A stretch of DNA of 64,000 nt from Propionibacteriales bacterium (GCA_026392415.1 JAPLCC010000017.1:166576-230575); one strand, 5' to 3'; positions 45,436-53,592 are shown, numbered from the stretch's first letter. Translations and numbers: made by a program. Notes: generated by a model not told the origin, from the letters alone.

Positions 45436-47043
45436 GTGAAGGCGATCGCTGGTGGCGAAACCGATTCCGCCCTGCTCGAGGAGACGATCGGGGCCAACTT
45501 CGAGCGCACCGTGGCGGCGTACGGCGACCGCGAGGCGCTGGTCGAGATCGCCACAGGTCGCCGGTGGACCTACGACGAGCTGAATGCTGCGGTCGACGAC
45601 CTCGCCATCGGACTCATCCGTGCCGGCATCGCGAAGGGCGACCGGGTCGGCATGTGGGCGCCGAACTGCGCGGAGTGGACGATCACGCAGTACGCCACCG
45701 CGAAGATCGGCGCGATCCTGGTCAACATCAACCCGGCCTACCGCACCCACGAGCTGGCCTACGTGCTCAAGCAGGCCGGCGTGAAGATGCTGGTCGCCGC
45801 GACGGACTTCAAGACCAGCGACTACCGCGCGATGGTGGCGGAGGTGGTCGACGAGACGCCCGTGGAGCAGGTGCTCTTCCTCGGCACGCCCGAGTGGACC
45901 GCGCACAACGTCCACGATCCGGGGGTGACGCTCGCGGAGCTGGTGACGTGGTCACTGGAGCCGACCGAACCGATCAACATCCAGTACACCTCCGGAACGA
46001 CCGGTTTCCCCAAGGGCGCGACGCTCAGCCACCGCAACATCCTCAACAACGGCTACTTCGTCACCGAGACGATCAACTTCGCCGAGGTCGACCGGCTCTG
46101 CATCCCGGTGCCCTTCTACCACTGCTTCGGCATGGTGATGGGCAACCTCGGTTGCACGACCCACGGCGCCACGATGGTGATCCCGGCGCCCGGGTTCGAC
46201 CCCGCGATCACACTGCAGACGATCCAGGACGAGCGCTGCACCGGCGTGTACGGCGTACCGACCATGTTCATCGCGATGCAGGCCGCACCCGGCTTCGCCG
46301 ACTACGACCTCTCGACCCTGCGCACCGGGATCATGGCCGGTTCGCCCTGCCCGGTCGAGGTGATGAAGCAATGCATCGACGACATGCACATGGCCGAGGT
46401 GTCGATCGCCTACGGCATGACCGAGACCAGCCCCGTGTCGACCCAGACCCGCGCCGACGACGACCTCGACCGTCGTACGGCGACGATCGGGCGGGCTCAC
46501 CCGCACGTGGAGATCAAGATCGTCGACCCGGTGTCGGGTGAGACCGTCGAGCGCGGTGAGCCGGGGGAGTTCTGCACCCGCGGCTACTCGGTGATGCTCG
46601 GTTACTGGGAGGACCCGGAGAAGACCGACGATGCCATCGACTCCGATGGCTGGATGCACACCGGCGACCTGGCGGTGATGCGCGAGGACGGCTACTGCGC
46701 GATCGTGGGCCGGATCAAGGACATGGTGATCCGGGGCGGGGAGAACATCTACCCCCGCGAGATCGAGGAGTTCCTCTACACGCACCCCGATGTCGAGGAC
46801 GTCCAGGTCATCGGCGTACCCGACCAGAAGTACGGCGAGGAGCTCTGCGCCTGGATCCGGATGAAGTCCGGCGCCACCCCGCTCGATGCCGCGGCGGTCA
46901 AGGAGTTCGCGACCGGCAAGCTCGCGCACTACAAGGTCCCGCGCTATGTCCTGGTCGTCGACGAGTTCCCCATGACCGTGACCGGCAAGGTCCGCAAGAT
47001 CGAGATGCGCGAGGAGACCACGCGGCGCCTCGGCCTGGGGTGA
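45436..47043 (+). CDS. AMP-binding acyl-CoA synthetase
   Basis: 535-residue ANL-superfamily ligase activating a carboxylic acid with ATP and CoA, likely a medium- or long-chain fatty acid. The P-loop is IQYTSGTTGFPKGA, with the adenylate motif AYGMTETSPV, hinge GWMHTGDLAVM and the C-terminal catalytic Lys in TGKVRKIEMRE. VIRGGENIYPREIEEFL and HYKVPRYVLVVDEFP are typical of acyl-CoA ligases close to FadD-type and acetoacetyl-CoA-like enzymes. The start is GTG 45436 behind AAGGAGATGTT. Chain length preference cannot be read. Confidence 0.9.
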   Translation: MKAIAGGETDSALLEETIGANFERTVAAYGDREALVEIATGRRWTYDELNAAVDDLAIGLIRAGIAKGDRVGMWAPNCAEWTITQYATAKIGAILVNINPAYRTHELAYVLKQAGVKMLVAATDFKTSDYRAMVAEVVDETPVEQVLFLGTPEWTAHNVHDPGVTLAELVTWSLEPTEPINIQYTSGTTGFPKGATLSHRNILNNGYFVTETINFAEVDRLCIPVPFYHCFGMVMGNLGCTTHGATMVIPAPGFDPAITLQTIQDERCTGVYGVPTMFIAMQAAPGFADYDLSTLRTGIMAGSPCPVEVMKQCIDDMHMAEVSIAYGMTETSPVSTQTRADDDLDRRTATIGRAHPHVEIKIVDPVSGETVERGEPGEFCTRGYSVMLGYWEDPEKTDDAIDSDGWMHTGDLAVMREDGYCAIVGRIKDMVIRGGENIYPREIEEFLYTHPDVEDVQVIGVPDQKYGEELCAWIRMKSGATPLDAAAVKEFATGKLAHYKVPRYVLVVDEFPMTVTGKVRKIEMREETTRRLGLG

Positions 47044-47064
47044 TCGGGGTGAGCCCAACAGGAC

Positions 47065-47274
47065 TCATCCGTACGCCGAGCCGTTCGGCCGGTTCGGCGG
47101 CACCGGAACCAGTCGGTCCCGCGGGACCCATTCGGTGATCGCCCGCCCGCCGGCATCGATGTAGGTCACCAGTGCGATCCATGCCTCGCCGTCGCGGCGC
47201 CACGCGAGCAGCAGGCCGGGGCGGGGGACCGGCAGGTTCGGCGGGCGCACCCACACATGCCTGATTCCCGCCAC
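47065..47274 (-). CDS. SOS-box-controlled small protein
   Basis: 69-residue protein (HVWVRPPNLPVPRPGLLLAW, then RDGEAWIALVTYIDAGGRAITEWV) starting at GTG 47274. It resembles the short hypothetical proteins I remember encoded between imuB-like and dnaE2 genes in actinobacterial mutagenesis cassettes, but no such genes are here. A LexA-type box lies 10-25 bases upstream, so DNA-damage induction is likely. The frame extends upstream to a TTG at 47304, which would pass through the LexA box and is therefore disfavoured. Function is unknown. Confidence 0.68.
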   Translation of the reverse strand: MAGIRHVWVRPPNLPVPRPGLLLAWRRDGEAWIALVTYIDAGGRAITEWVPRDRLVPVPPNRPNGSAYG

Positions 47275-47284
47275 GTGATCAGAA

Positions 47285-47300
47285 TAGAACACATGTTCGA
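47285..47300 (-). promoter_or_regulatory. LexA-type box upstream of the small gene at 47065-47274
   Basis: On the minus strand TCGAACATGTGTTCTA: perfect GAAC-N4-GTTC core and one flank mismatch from the TCGAAC-N4-GTTCGA form used by recA in this window. Confidence 0.68.
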
Positions 47301-47322
47301 TCAAGGGGTGGGCGAACGAGAA

Positions 47323-47360
47323 AAGGCCCCTGAGTTGCGTTTCTGCAGTTCAGGGGCCTT
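47323..47360 (-). terminator. Terminator of the Gly-Cys-Val tRNA transcript
   Basis: AAGGCCCCTGA (47323-47333) pairs with TCAGGGGCCTT (47350-47360), seven bases beyond the CCA of tRNA-Val(GAC) on the minus strand. The stem is followed by a short T-containing run (TTCTCG) on the minus strand. Confidence 0.75.
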
Positions 47361-47369
47361 CTCCTCTGG

Positions 47370-47441
47370 TGGGCGATACTGGGTTTGAACCAGTGACCTC
47401 TTCCGTGTCAGGGAAGCGCGCTACCGCTGCGCCAATCGCCC
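47370..47441 (-). tRNA. tRNA-Val (anticodon GAC)
   Basis: 72-nt cloverleaf: acceptor GGGCGAT/ATCGCCC, anticodon arm CTTCC-CTGACAC-GGAAG giving GAC, T-loop GGTTCAAACC. CCA is encoded (47367-47369). It is the third gene of a Gly-Cys-Val cluster. Confidence 0.95.
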
Positions 47442-47466
47442 GAGGTGAAACTGTGAAGTTGTGTGG

Positions 47467-47537
47467 AGGTGGGTACGGGATTTGAACCCGTGTACACGGA
47501 TTTGCAGTCCGTTGCCTCGCCTCTCGGCCAACCCACC
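47467..47537 (-). tRNA. tRNA-Cys (anticodon GCA)
   Basis: 71-nt cloverleaf: acceptor GGTGGGT pairing with ACCCACC, anticodon loop CTGCAAA with GCA, T-loop GGTTCAAATCC. CCA is encoded (47464-47466). It lies between tRNA-Gly and tRNA-Val on the minus strand. Confidence 0.95.
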
Positions 47538-47601
47538 GCGAAGGCCACCCAAACCAGCAAGTCTGGACTGACCTGGTCAGCCAGTGGATCTGACCTCTCC
47601 G

Positions 47602-47674
47602 AGCGGACAACGAGACTCGAACTCGCGACCTCAACCTTGGCAAGGTTGCGCTCTACCAACTGAGCTATGTCCGC
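47602..47674 (-). tRNA. tRNA-Gly (anticodon GCC)
   Basis: 73-nt cloverleaf: acceptor GCGGACA, D-arm AGCTCAGTTGGTAGAGC, anticodon arm AACCT-TGCCA-AGGTT with GCC, T-loop AGTTCGAGTCT. CCA is not encoded. It is first in the Gly-Cys-Val cluster. Confidence 0.95.
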
Positions 47675-47819
47675 ATGCACGCCATGTTCGGGCCTTTCGA
47701 CCCGTGTTCTGGTGCGCGTCAGAACATTAGCCGATGGGGTGGGTGGTGCCAAAACGGGCCCCTCCTTCTGCATGTCGCGCCGCTGATCGGGGTGTGAACG
47801 GGCCTCCTAGGCTGGGGTC

Positions 47820-48647
47820 ATGCGCGCGTGGATCAATGGCCGATTGCTTCCCGACTCGACCGCTCCGGCGGTGCCTGTCACCGATCATGGGCTGACCGTG
47901 GGCGACGCGGTTTTCGAGGCGGTCAAGGTGGTCGACGGCCAGCCGTTCGCGTTCCAGCGCCATCTCGATCGGCTCGAGCGCTCCGCGGCCGGGCTCGGGC
48001 TGGTCGGCCTCGCGACTGACGACGTACGACGGGGGGTGGCTGCCGTGCTCGGAGCCGGCCCGATGCCGTTGGGTCGGCTGCGGATCACCGTCACGGGTGG
48101 CAATGCGCCGCTGGGGTCCGGACGCGGGGACGAGCCGCCGACGCTGATCGTGGTGGCATCCCCGATGGCCGAGGCGCCGGAGACCACGGCAGCGATCACG
48201 GTTCCGTGGCCGCGCAACGAGCGCGGTGCCCTGGCCGGCCTCAAGACGACCTCCTACGCCGAGAACGTCGTGGCCCTCGAGGCGGCCCGGGCCAAGGGTG
48301 CGACCGAGGCCGTCTTCGCCAACCTGGCCGGCAACCTCTGCGAGGGCACCGGCACGAACGTCTTCTACGTCGTCGATGGCGAGCTGCGTACGCCGTCGCT
48401 GGCCAGCGGCTGCCTCGCCGGCGTCACGCGTGACCTGGTGCTCGAGTGGTTCGGCGGCCGCGAGGTCGACGAACCGCTGGCGGTGGCCGCTGGCGCCGAT
48501 GAGATCTTCCTCGTCTCCACCACCCGCGACGTCCAGGGTGTGCACCGCTGGGACGATCGCGAGCTCCCTGCCCCGGGGCCGATCACCCGCGCAGCCGCCG
48601 CCACCTGGCGTGAACGGGAGCCGGAGCTGCTCGGCTTCGACCGTTGA
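47820..48647 (+). CDS. Class IV aminotransferase (aminodeoxychorismate lyase/branched-chain type)
   Basis: 275-residue fold-type IV PLP enzyme. It begins MRAWINGRLLPDSTAPAVPV, with DHGLTVGDAVFEAVKVVDG, the PLP-binding Lys in LAGLKTTSYAENVVALEAAR, then FANLAGNLCEGTGTNVFYVVDG and SGCLAGVTRDLVLEWF, and ends with the IFLVSTTRDVQGV motif. It could be 4-amino-4-deoxychorismate lyase (pABA formation) or a D-amino acid/branched-chain transaminase; the short length and single-copy context favour the lyase slightly. It is immediately upstream of tRNA-Val(CAC). Confidence 0.82.
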   Translation: MRAWINGRLLPDSTAPAVPVTDHGLTVGDAVFEAVKVVDGQPFAFQRHLDRLERSAAGLGLVGLATDDVRRGVAAVLGAGPMPLGRLRITVTGGNAPLGSGRGDEPPTLIVVASPMAEAPETTAAITVPWPRNERGALAGLKTTSYAENVVALEAARAKGATEAVFANLAGNLCEGTGTNVFYVVDGELRTPSLASGCLAGVTRDLVLEWFGGREVDEPLAVAAGADEIFLVSTTRDVQGVHRWDDRELPAPGPITRAAAATWREREPELLGFDR

Positions 48648-48717
48648 GATCCAGCGCCGACCGGGCCGATTCCGAAGAGATGATTGCGATGCGCTAACGT
48701 TGCGCCGCATCACGATC

Positions 48718-48789
48718 GGGCGATTGGCGCAGTGGTAGCGCGCTTCGTTCACACCGAAGAGGTCACTGGTTCGAACCCAGTATCGCCCA
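48718..48789 (+). tRNA. tRNA-Val (anticodon CAC), integration site
   Basis: 72-nt cloverleaf with acceptor GGGCGAT, anticodon arm CTTCG-TTCACAC-CGAAG giving CAC, T-loop GGTTCGAACC. Its last 22 bases plus two more are duplicated at 58256-58279, marking this tRNA as the attachment site of a 9.5-kb element. The tRNA itself is intact. Confidence 0.95.
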
Positions 48790-48791
48790 CC
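48768..48791. repeat. Left attachment repeat within tRNA-Val(CAC)
   Basis: First copy of the 24-bp direct repeat, beginning GGTTCGAACCCAG and ending CGCCCACC. It covers the T-loop and 3' acceptor strand of the tRNA, the classic target of tyrosine integrases. Confidence 0.88.
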
Positions 48792-48806
48792 CGAGAACGC
48801 GCAGGT

Positions 48807-48827
48807 CAGGACCGGAATCCGGTCCTG
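48807..48827 (+). terminator. Perfect hairpin just inside the left end of the element
   Basis: Palindrome CAGGACCGGA-A-TCCGGTCCTG, 18 bases after the tRNA. It may terminate tRNA-Val transcription now that the native terminator has been displaced to 58288, or may be an integrase or excisionase site. Confidence 0.5.
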
Positions 48828-48840
48828 GTCGACGCACATC

Positions 48841-48860
48841 GTGCGGCATACGTGCGGAAC
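48841..48860 (+). repeat. Arm-type repeat, left end
   Basis: GTGCGGCATACGTGCGGAAC, itself a tandem of GTGCGG units. It matches 19 of 20 bases of the copy at 58107-58126 in the same orientation, as expected for integrase arm-binding sites flanking the att core. Confidence 0.7.
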
Positions 48861-48895
48861 GGTCCCGTCTCTCCCAACCAGAGGAGAGCACCGAA

Positions 48896-49210
48896 ATGAC
48901 CACCACCACTGCCACAATCACTTGCCCCAACTGGTGCGAGAACGCCGCCGATCCGGCCGGCCATGACGTCGAGACTCGTACCGATGGTGCGTACGTCGTC
49001 GACCACACCGTGGACTTCGGGCCCGGCGTGTGGGGCGTTGTGACTCAGGAAGTTCTGACCGGTGGGTGCACGCCTGCCATGGTCGCGCTCAGCGATGTCG
49101 AGGCCTACCAGCCGGGAGCGCCGACGACGCCGGAGCGGGTCCGTGAGCTCGCTGCGTCGCTTCTCCGGGCCGGGGAGTGGCTGGAGCAGCACACCGAGCA
49201 GCCGGCATGA
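48896..49210 (+). CDS. DUF6907-like small protein of the element
   Basis: 104-residue protein with CPNWCENAADPAGHD near the N-terminus and a DHTVDFGPGVWGV segment, resembling the actinobacterial DUF6907 group as I remember it. The C-terminal helix reads TPERVRELAASLLRAGEWLEQH. The start at ATG 48896 follows GAGGAGAGCACCGAA. Its stop overlaps the recombinase start (ATGA), so the two are co-expressed. Function is unknown; the two Cys and nearby His could bind metal. Confidence 0.7.
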   Translation: MTTTTATITCPNWCENAADPAGHDVETRTDGAYVVDHTVDFGPGVWGVVTQEVLTGGCTPAMVALSDVEAYQPGAPTTPERVRELAASLLRAGEWLEQHTEQPA

Positions 49211-50022
49211 GTGCCGCGGTCGCGCTCGAGCGCGGACCAGTCGAGGAGTTCCGCGAGTGGCTCGTCAGCCAGGGACTGAGTACCAACACGATCGTCCAAC
49301 GGACCGGCTTTGCGGCCGCACGTCTGGCCGAGTGGGGAACGTGGGACGTGCCTCCGACGCAGGTCGCGTCATGGCTCACGTCGTACGACGGCTGGAGCCG
49401 CCGGACGTACACGGCCCACCTGCGGTCGCTGTACTCCTTTCTCGTCGAGCAGGGCGCCCTCGCGGTCGACCCGACTGCCCGGATCCGGAGCGTTCCGAGC
49501 CCGCGGCCGCGCCCGCGGCCGCTCTCCAGCGACGAGCTCGCGCGCGTCCTCGGTGCCGCGGACGGTGACCTCCTCACGTGGCTCCTGCTCGGCTCGAAAG
49601 GCGGTCTCCGGCTTCACGAGATTGCGAAGGTCCGCGGCGAGGACGTCGACGGGCGATGGATCACGATCGCCGGCAAGGGCGGCGTGACGGATCGGGTGCC
49701 GTTGCACCAAGCCCTGCGCGAACGCGTCGACCTCTACCCCGCGTCCGGGTGGTGGTTCCCGTCGACCTACTCCGGATACGGAGGCGACCACGGGCACATC
49801 TCGGCCAAGTGGGTTGGTCGGTGCATCACCGATCACTTCCGGGCCCACGGCCTGACCGGTGGGACACATAGGCTCCGGCACACCTACGGGACGATGCTCG
49901 CGAAGGGCACGCCTCTTCACGTCGTGCAGAAACTGATGCGGCACTCATCGCTCGCTACGACCGAGCTGTACTTGGGCGTCGACCATGGTGATCGGATGGA
50001 CGCGATCGACGGGCTCGAGTAG
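49207..50022 (+). CDS. Second tyrosine recombinase of the element
   Basis: 271-residue phage-integrase-family recombinase. The SAM-like N-terminal DNA-binding domain is EFREWLVSQGLSTNTIVQRT. The catalytic residues are all visible: Arg in KGGLRLHEIAKV, Lys in IAGKGGVTD, His-x-x-Arg in THRLRHTYGT, His in LMRHSSLATTE and the Tyr nucleophile in ELYLGVDHG. It lacks the extra arm-binding domain seen in the 388-residue integrase, so it looks like a XerC/D-sized enzyme. It may resolve multimers or invert or excise DNA rather than integrate. It is transcribed toward the tape measure gene and separated from it by a strong hairpin. Confidence 0.88.
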   Translation: MSAAVALERGPVEEFREWLVSQGLSTNTIVQRTGFAAARLAEWGTWDVPPTQVASWLTSYDGWSRRTYTAHLRSLYSFLVEQGALAVDPTARIRSVPSPRPRPRPLSSDELARVLGAADGDLLTWLLLGSKGGLRLHEIAKVRGEDVDGRWITIAGKGGVTDRVPLHQALRERVDLYPASGWWFPSTYSGYGGDHGHISAKWVGRCITDHFRAHGLTGGTHRLRHTYGTMLAKGTPLHVVQKLMRHSSLATTELYLGVDHGDRMDAIDGLE

Positions 50023-50036
50023 CCCGAGTGACGCGA

Positions 50037-50078
50037 AACGGCCCCCGCCGACCTGTGTGAAGGTCGACGGGGGCCGTT
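50037..50078. terminator. Bidirectional terminator between recombinase and tape measure gene
   Basis: AACGGCCCCCGCCGACCT (50037-50054) pairs almost perfectly with AGGTCGACGGGGGCCGTT (50061-50078) around a 6-nt loop. It lies between two convergent genes with only 58 bases between their stops. Confidence 0.85.
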
Positions 50079-50080
50079 CG

Positions 50081-52642
50081 TCATGCGATGCGGCCCCTCG
50101 GGCGCGAACGTGCGATCGCGCCGGCACCGGCGCGCATGGACTGGCGGTCGACCTGGTGCTCGCCCCTGTTGCCGGCGTCGGCGGTCTCGACCGCTGCCTG
50201 GGTGTCCAGGAGTACGGCGCGGAGCGCGCGCAGCTCGTTGAGCACTTCCGGGGGACTGATGGCACTCGGCGCGAGGACGTCGGCCTCGAGGGTGGGGAAC
50301 GCGAGGCCCTTGTCGATCGTCGCCGAGACCAGACCGCCGGCGGCGGTCTGCACGCGGCGGGTGGACTTCTCCATCCCGACCGCCAGACCTTCGCCGAGCA
50401 TCCGGCCGAGGTACTCGGTCTCCTTCGACGGGGACGCGATCGCACCGGCGGCCTTCGCCGCCCCGACAGCGCCGGTGACGATGCTGCTAGCCCTGCCCGC
50501 GATGCGCGCGGCCCAGCCGTCCAGCCCGTTGTAGATGCCCGCGCCGAGTGCGGCGCCGACTGTGCTCGCGCCGCCGCTGGCTACGCCCTTCAGGGCCGAC
50601 AGGTCGCCGGACAACCCCTGACCGAACGCACCGCGCCGGACGTTCGGGCTCACGTCGCCGGCGGCGGACAGCAGCGTCTTGATGTCGTCCGTGCCCGCCT
50701 TCGCATCGCCTCGCGCCCTGTTGAGGTCGGCGGCGAAGAAATTCGCCCAGGCGTCGGCGGGCTTCACATTGCCGCTCTCGACGATCTCCTTCGCCAACGA
50801 CTGGATCTCACGCTTGCTGGCATCGACGCCGGTCATCTCGATCACGGTCTTGATCTGCGGAGGCGTCAGCCCGTACGTCGCAACAAGATCTGCGACCTCA
50901 CGCTTGCTGGCGTCGGTGCCGAGCGCCTGCACCTTCGTGACCACGGATTCCGGGATCTCGCGGAGGAGCGCGATGTGTTCGCGGGTCTTCGTCACCGACT
51001 TGTCGGTCTCGCCCACCTCGTCCCGGAGCGCCTTCAGGTTGTCCTTGCGGGTCGCGAGCTCCTTGGAGAGAGCAAGGTTCCTCTCGTTGCTGATCGCACC
51101 CCAGTCGGTCATCTCGAGCAGGTCGACCTGACGCTGCTCCTCACGCATCGCGGCGTTCAGGGTGTCGCGGGCCTTCGTCTCCCCGAGGAGCGCGTCGATG
51201 ACAGTGGCCTTGCTCAGGCCGAGTGTTGAGGCCTTCTGGAACAGCTTCGACTCTTGGGCGTCTTGGATGATCATCGACTTCGTCGCGCGGGTCGTTGCGC
51301 CGGTGACGGAGTCGAGCGTTGCCGCGTAGGTCTGCCAGGTCGTGACCGACCGATCGGCGGCTGTCTTCGCCTCGTTCGTGTGGGTCGCGAGACCGACCAT
51401 CGCGCCACCGGCGGCCCCGATCGCGGCGCCCCACGGGCCGCCAGTGACCGAGAATCCGAGCAACGCGCCACCGGCGGTCGTCTCGAGGATCCCGAGCGCC
51501 TTGTCGGTCTCCTGGACACCCTGCGTGAGCGCCAGGAGCCCGCCGATACCAGCGGCGTTCCGGGCCGCCGTCGACAGCGCTGCGGTCCGCTTCTCTGCGT
51601 CCTTCAGGTTCGTGATCATCGACCCGGCGCCGCCGGTCACCGACGACATGGCGCCAGTCAGGCGGGGAAGCACCAGCGCCGCGATCCCCGCCTGCACAGC
51701 GAGGTCCTTCACCGGGCCGGGCAGATCCCCGAACACGGCTGATGCGGCCTGCGCGACGTCGACCGCGGCCTTCAGGGGAGGGAGGACGGTGTCCTTCACT
51801 GTGCCGCCGAGTTCGGCGAACTGGTCCTTGTTCTCGGTCAGCCAGTCGGCCATGTCGTCGAGCGCCGGGATGAGCCGCTCGTCGACGATGTCAGCGCCGG
51901 CCGAGAGCGCCGGGATCAGCAGGTTCCCGAACTTCGCCTCGAGGTCCTCGACCTTCGCGCCGAGACGCTGCCCCTTGCCCGCGATCGTGTCCGACTCCCG
52001 ACCGAACTGCCCAGCAGCCTTATTGGTCTGCTTGAACAGCAACTCGAGGCGGGCCTGCTGCTCGGCCTGCTTCAGCGCCGCGCCGGTGAGCTTGTCCAGC
52101 CCCTTCGCAGCGAGCCGGGCGTTCACGTCGCTCTGCTTGATCGAGACGCCGTACCGCTCGATCGGGTCAGCCTCCCCGCGCAACAGAGAGTTGACGGACT
52201 CAATCGCGTCCTTCGTGGTCCCGCCGTACGTCGCGGCCAGATCCGCGGCACGCTTCGTGAGCTTCTCGGTCAGGCCGGTGACCTTTGCCAGCGGTGCGCC
52301 CGAGTTCGCCAGCATCGCGCCGGTGACGTTCGCGAGCTCGCGGTACTGGTTCGCGCTGAGACCGACGGCGTCGGAGGCCCGCTTGCTGAGCTCGACGACG
52401 TTGTCGGCGTACTTCCCGAACACGGTCTCGGTCGCCCCGAGGGACTGCTGCGACGCGGAAGCGGCCTTGGCCGCCTCGACGGCGAGGCCGGCCAGGGCCG
52501 CGCCGCCAACGACCGCCGCGCCGGCGAGCCCAGCCTTGATCGTGGAGCCCATCTTCCCGAACTGGGAATCGGCCTTCTCCAGATCGGCGTACAGCCGGCG
52601 GAAGTCGCCCGCAGCCTCGACTGTGATCCTCGGGTTCGGCAT
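50081..52642 (-). CDS. Phage tail tape measure protein
   Basis: 853-residue tape measure protein. The N-terminus has ITVEAAGDFRRLYADLEKA and KMGSTIKAGLAGAAVVGGAALAGLA, then the conserved TP901-like block ETVFGKYADNVVELSKRAS, GGTTKDAIESVNSLLRGEADPIERYGVSI, AGKGQRLGAKVEDLEAKFG. Hydrophobic stretches occur at about residues 36-62 and 395-440, and coiled-coil regions dominate the rest. A repeated motif (TDASKREVADLVATYG, VDASKREIQSLAKE) lies near 590-635. At about 1.5 angstrom per residue it would specify a tail near 125-130 nm, the size for a siphovirus. No other tail gene is in the element. Confidence 0.88.
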   Translation of the reverse strand: MPNPRITVEAAGDFRRLYADLEKADSQFGKMGSTIKAGLAGAAVVGGAALAGLAVEAAKAASASQQSLGATETVFGKYADNVVELSKRASDAVGLSANQYRELANVTGAMLANSGAPLAKVTGLTEKLTKRAADLAATYGGTTKDAIESVNSLLRGEADPIERYGVSIKQSDVNARLAAKGLDKLTGAALKQAEQQARLELLFKQTNKAAGQFGRESDTIAGKGQRLGAKVEDLEAKFGNLLIPALSAGADIVDERLIPALDDMADWLTENKDQFAELGGTVKDTVLPPLKAAVDVAQAASAVFGDLPGPVKDLAVQAGIAALVLPRLTGAMSSVTGGAGSMITNLKDAEKRTAALSTAARNAAGIGGLLALTQGVQETDKALGILETTAGGALLGFSVTGGPWGAAIGAAGGAMVGLATHTNEAKTAADRSVTTWQTYAATLDSVTGATTRATKSMIIQDAQESKLFQKASTLGLSKATVIDALLGETKARDTLNAAMREEQRQVDLLEMTDWGAISNERNLALSKELATRKDNLKALRDEVGETDKSVTKTREHIALLREIPESVVTKVQALGTDASKREVADLVATYGLTPPQIKTVIEMTGVDASKREIQSLAKEIVESGNVKPADAWANFFAADLNRARGDAKAGTDDIKTLLSAAGDVSPNVRRGAFGQGLSGDLSALKGVASGGASTVGAALGAGIYNGLDGWAARIAGRASSIVTGAVGAAKAAGAIASPSKETEYLGRMLGEGLAVGMEKSTRRVQTAAGGLVSATIDKGLAFPTLEADVLAPSAISPPEVLNELRALRAVLLDTQAAVETADAGNRGEHQVDRQSMRAGAGAIARSRPRGRIA

Positions 52643-52645
52643 CGG

Positions 52646-52783
52646 CTACTCCTCGTCGTCGACGTGTCGGATCGGCCCGAGCGCCTTCACGCGGCGCGCG
52701 AAGTGGTCGAGCAGGTCCGGACCGTGGCAGTGGGCACCCGGCGGCACCTCGCAGACAGGACACTCGATCTCGAGCGGCTCCAT
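52646..52783 (-). CDS. Phage small zinc-binding protein
   Basis: 45-residue protein with the pattern CPVC-x3-PPGAHCHGPDLLDHFARR, the short zinc-binding motif common in actinophage genomes. It starts at ATG 52783, sharing one base with the protease stop (TGATG), and ends three bases before the tape measure start, so it is part of the structural operon. Function is unknown; it is often called an HNH-like or DNA-binding zinc finger. Confidence 0.72.
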   Translation of the reverse strand: MEPLEIECPVCEVPPGAHCHGPDLLDHFARRVKALGPIRHVDDEE

Positions 52784-53589
52784 CAGCGCCGCCGGCGGCG
52801 GTGGGGCGGCGGCGGCCGGTCGCCGGGGATGCCGTACTGGGCGCGCATCGCGTCGAGCCGCACCCGTGACAGCGAGCCCGGTGTGGCATCGGTCAGCGCC
52901 GAACCGGCGCGGGCGAAGTTGAGCGCCGCGGTCGGGTCTGCCTGCGCCAGAGCCATGTTCTGCAACTCGAAGCCGGCGCGACTGCCGTACTCCTCGACGA
53001 ACCGCCGAACGAGCTCCGTGTGCGCCCGCACCTGAGCATCGGTCCCCGAAAAGGCCGCCGTCAGCATCGGCGCCCCGTAGGCACGCGCCATGGTGGCCGC
53101 CTCTGCGGAAGCAGACCGGGTACCTGTCACCGTGGCGTCGGCGTACGCCGGCGTCGATACCAGCGACACCTCGAGGAGCCGGGCCTTCGTGACGTGCGCG
53201 TGCTCCCGCTTGTTGCGGACGCTCCAGTCCGTCTCCTGGAGCTGGAAGCCGATCGAGAAGAACCGCAGGATCCCGCTCTTCACCAGCCGCGCGACCTCGC
53301 GGGCACGGGGAGAGTCGTCGAACTCCCACGTCCCGTGCAGACCGTCCGCCCGATGCTCCCACTTGACCGCAACGCCGACCGGGTCCGCGCGGTGGTCGTG
53401 GTACGTCAGGAGCGGGATGTTCGGCGTCTTCGCGAGCGAGTCACGGAACGCGGCCGGGTCGATCGTCTCGATGACGTTCCCGACGTCGGTCGGAGTGTTG
53501 AACGGGACCGCGCGGCCCGTCACAACCCGCGGGAGGGTGTCAGCCTTCGGCCGGTCGACGACCGCGTTCGGCGTGGAGCGGTAGTCCAT
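52783..53589 (-). CDS. HK97-family prohead protease
   Basis: 268-residue prohead (maturation) serine protease. Seen are VVTGRAVPFNTPTDVGN and VIETIDPAAFRDSL (family opening), the catalytic His in LLTYHDHRADPVG, SGILRFFSIGFQ with the Ser, and LLEVSLVSTPAYADATV. The family core ends near residue 165. The remaining 100 residues (MARAYGAPMLTAAF to the Pro/Arg-rich end) may be a fused scaffold domain. It follows the putative capsid gene, whereas in ordinary phages the protease precedes the capsid gene. Its start is three bases after the capsid stop. Confidence 0.88.
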   Translation of the reverse strand: MDYRSTPNAVVDRPKADTLPRVVTGRAVPFNTPTDVGNVIETIDPAAFRDSLAKTPNIPLLTYHDHRADPVGVAVKWEHRADGLHGTWEFDDSPRAREVARLVKSGILRFFSIGFQLQETDWSVRNKREHAHVTKARLLEVSLVSTPAYADATVTGTRSASAEAATMARAYGAPMLTAAFSGTDAQVRAHTELVRRFVEEYGSRAGFELQNMALAQADPTAALNFARAGSALTDATPGSLSRVRLDAMRAQYGIPGDRPPPPHRRRRR

Positions 53590-53592
53590 GAC

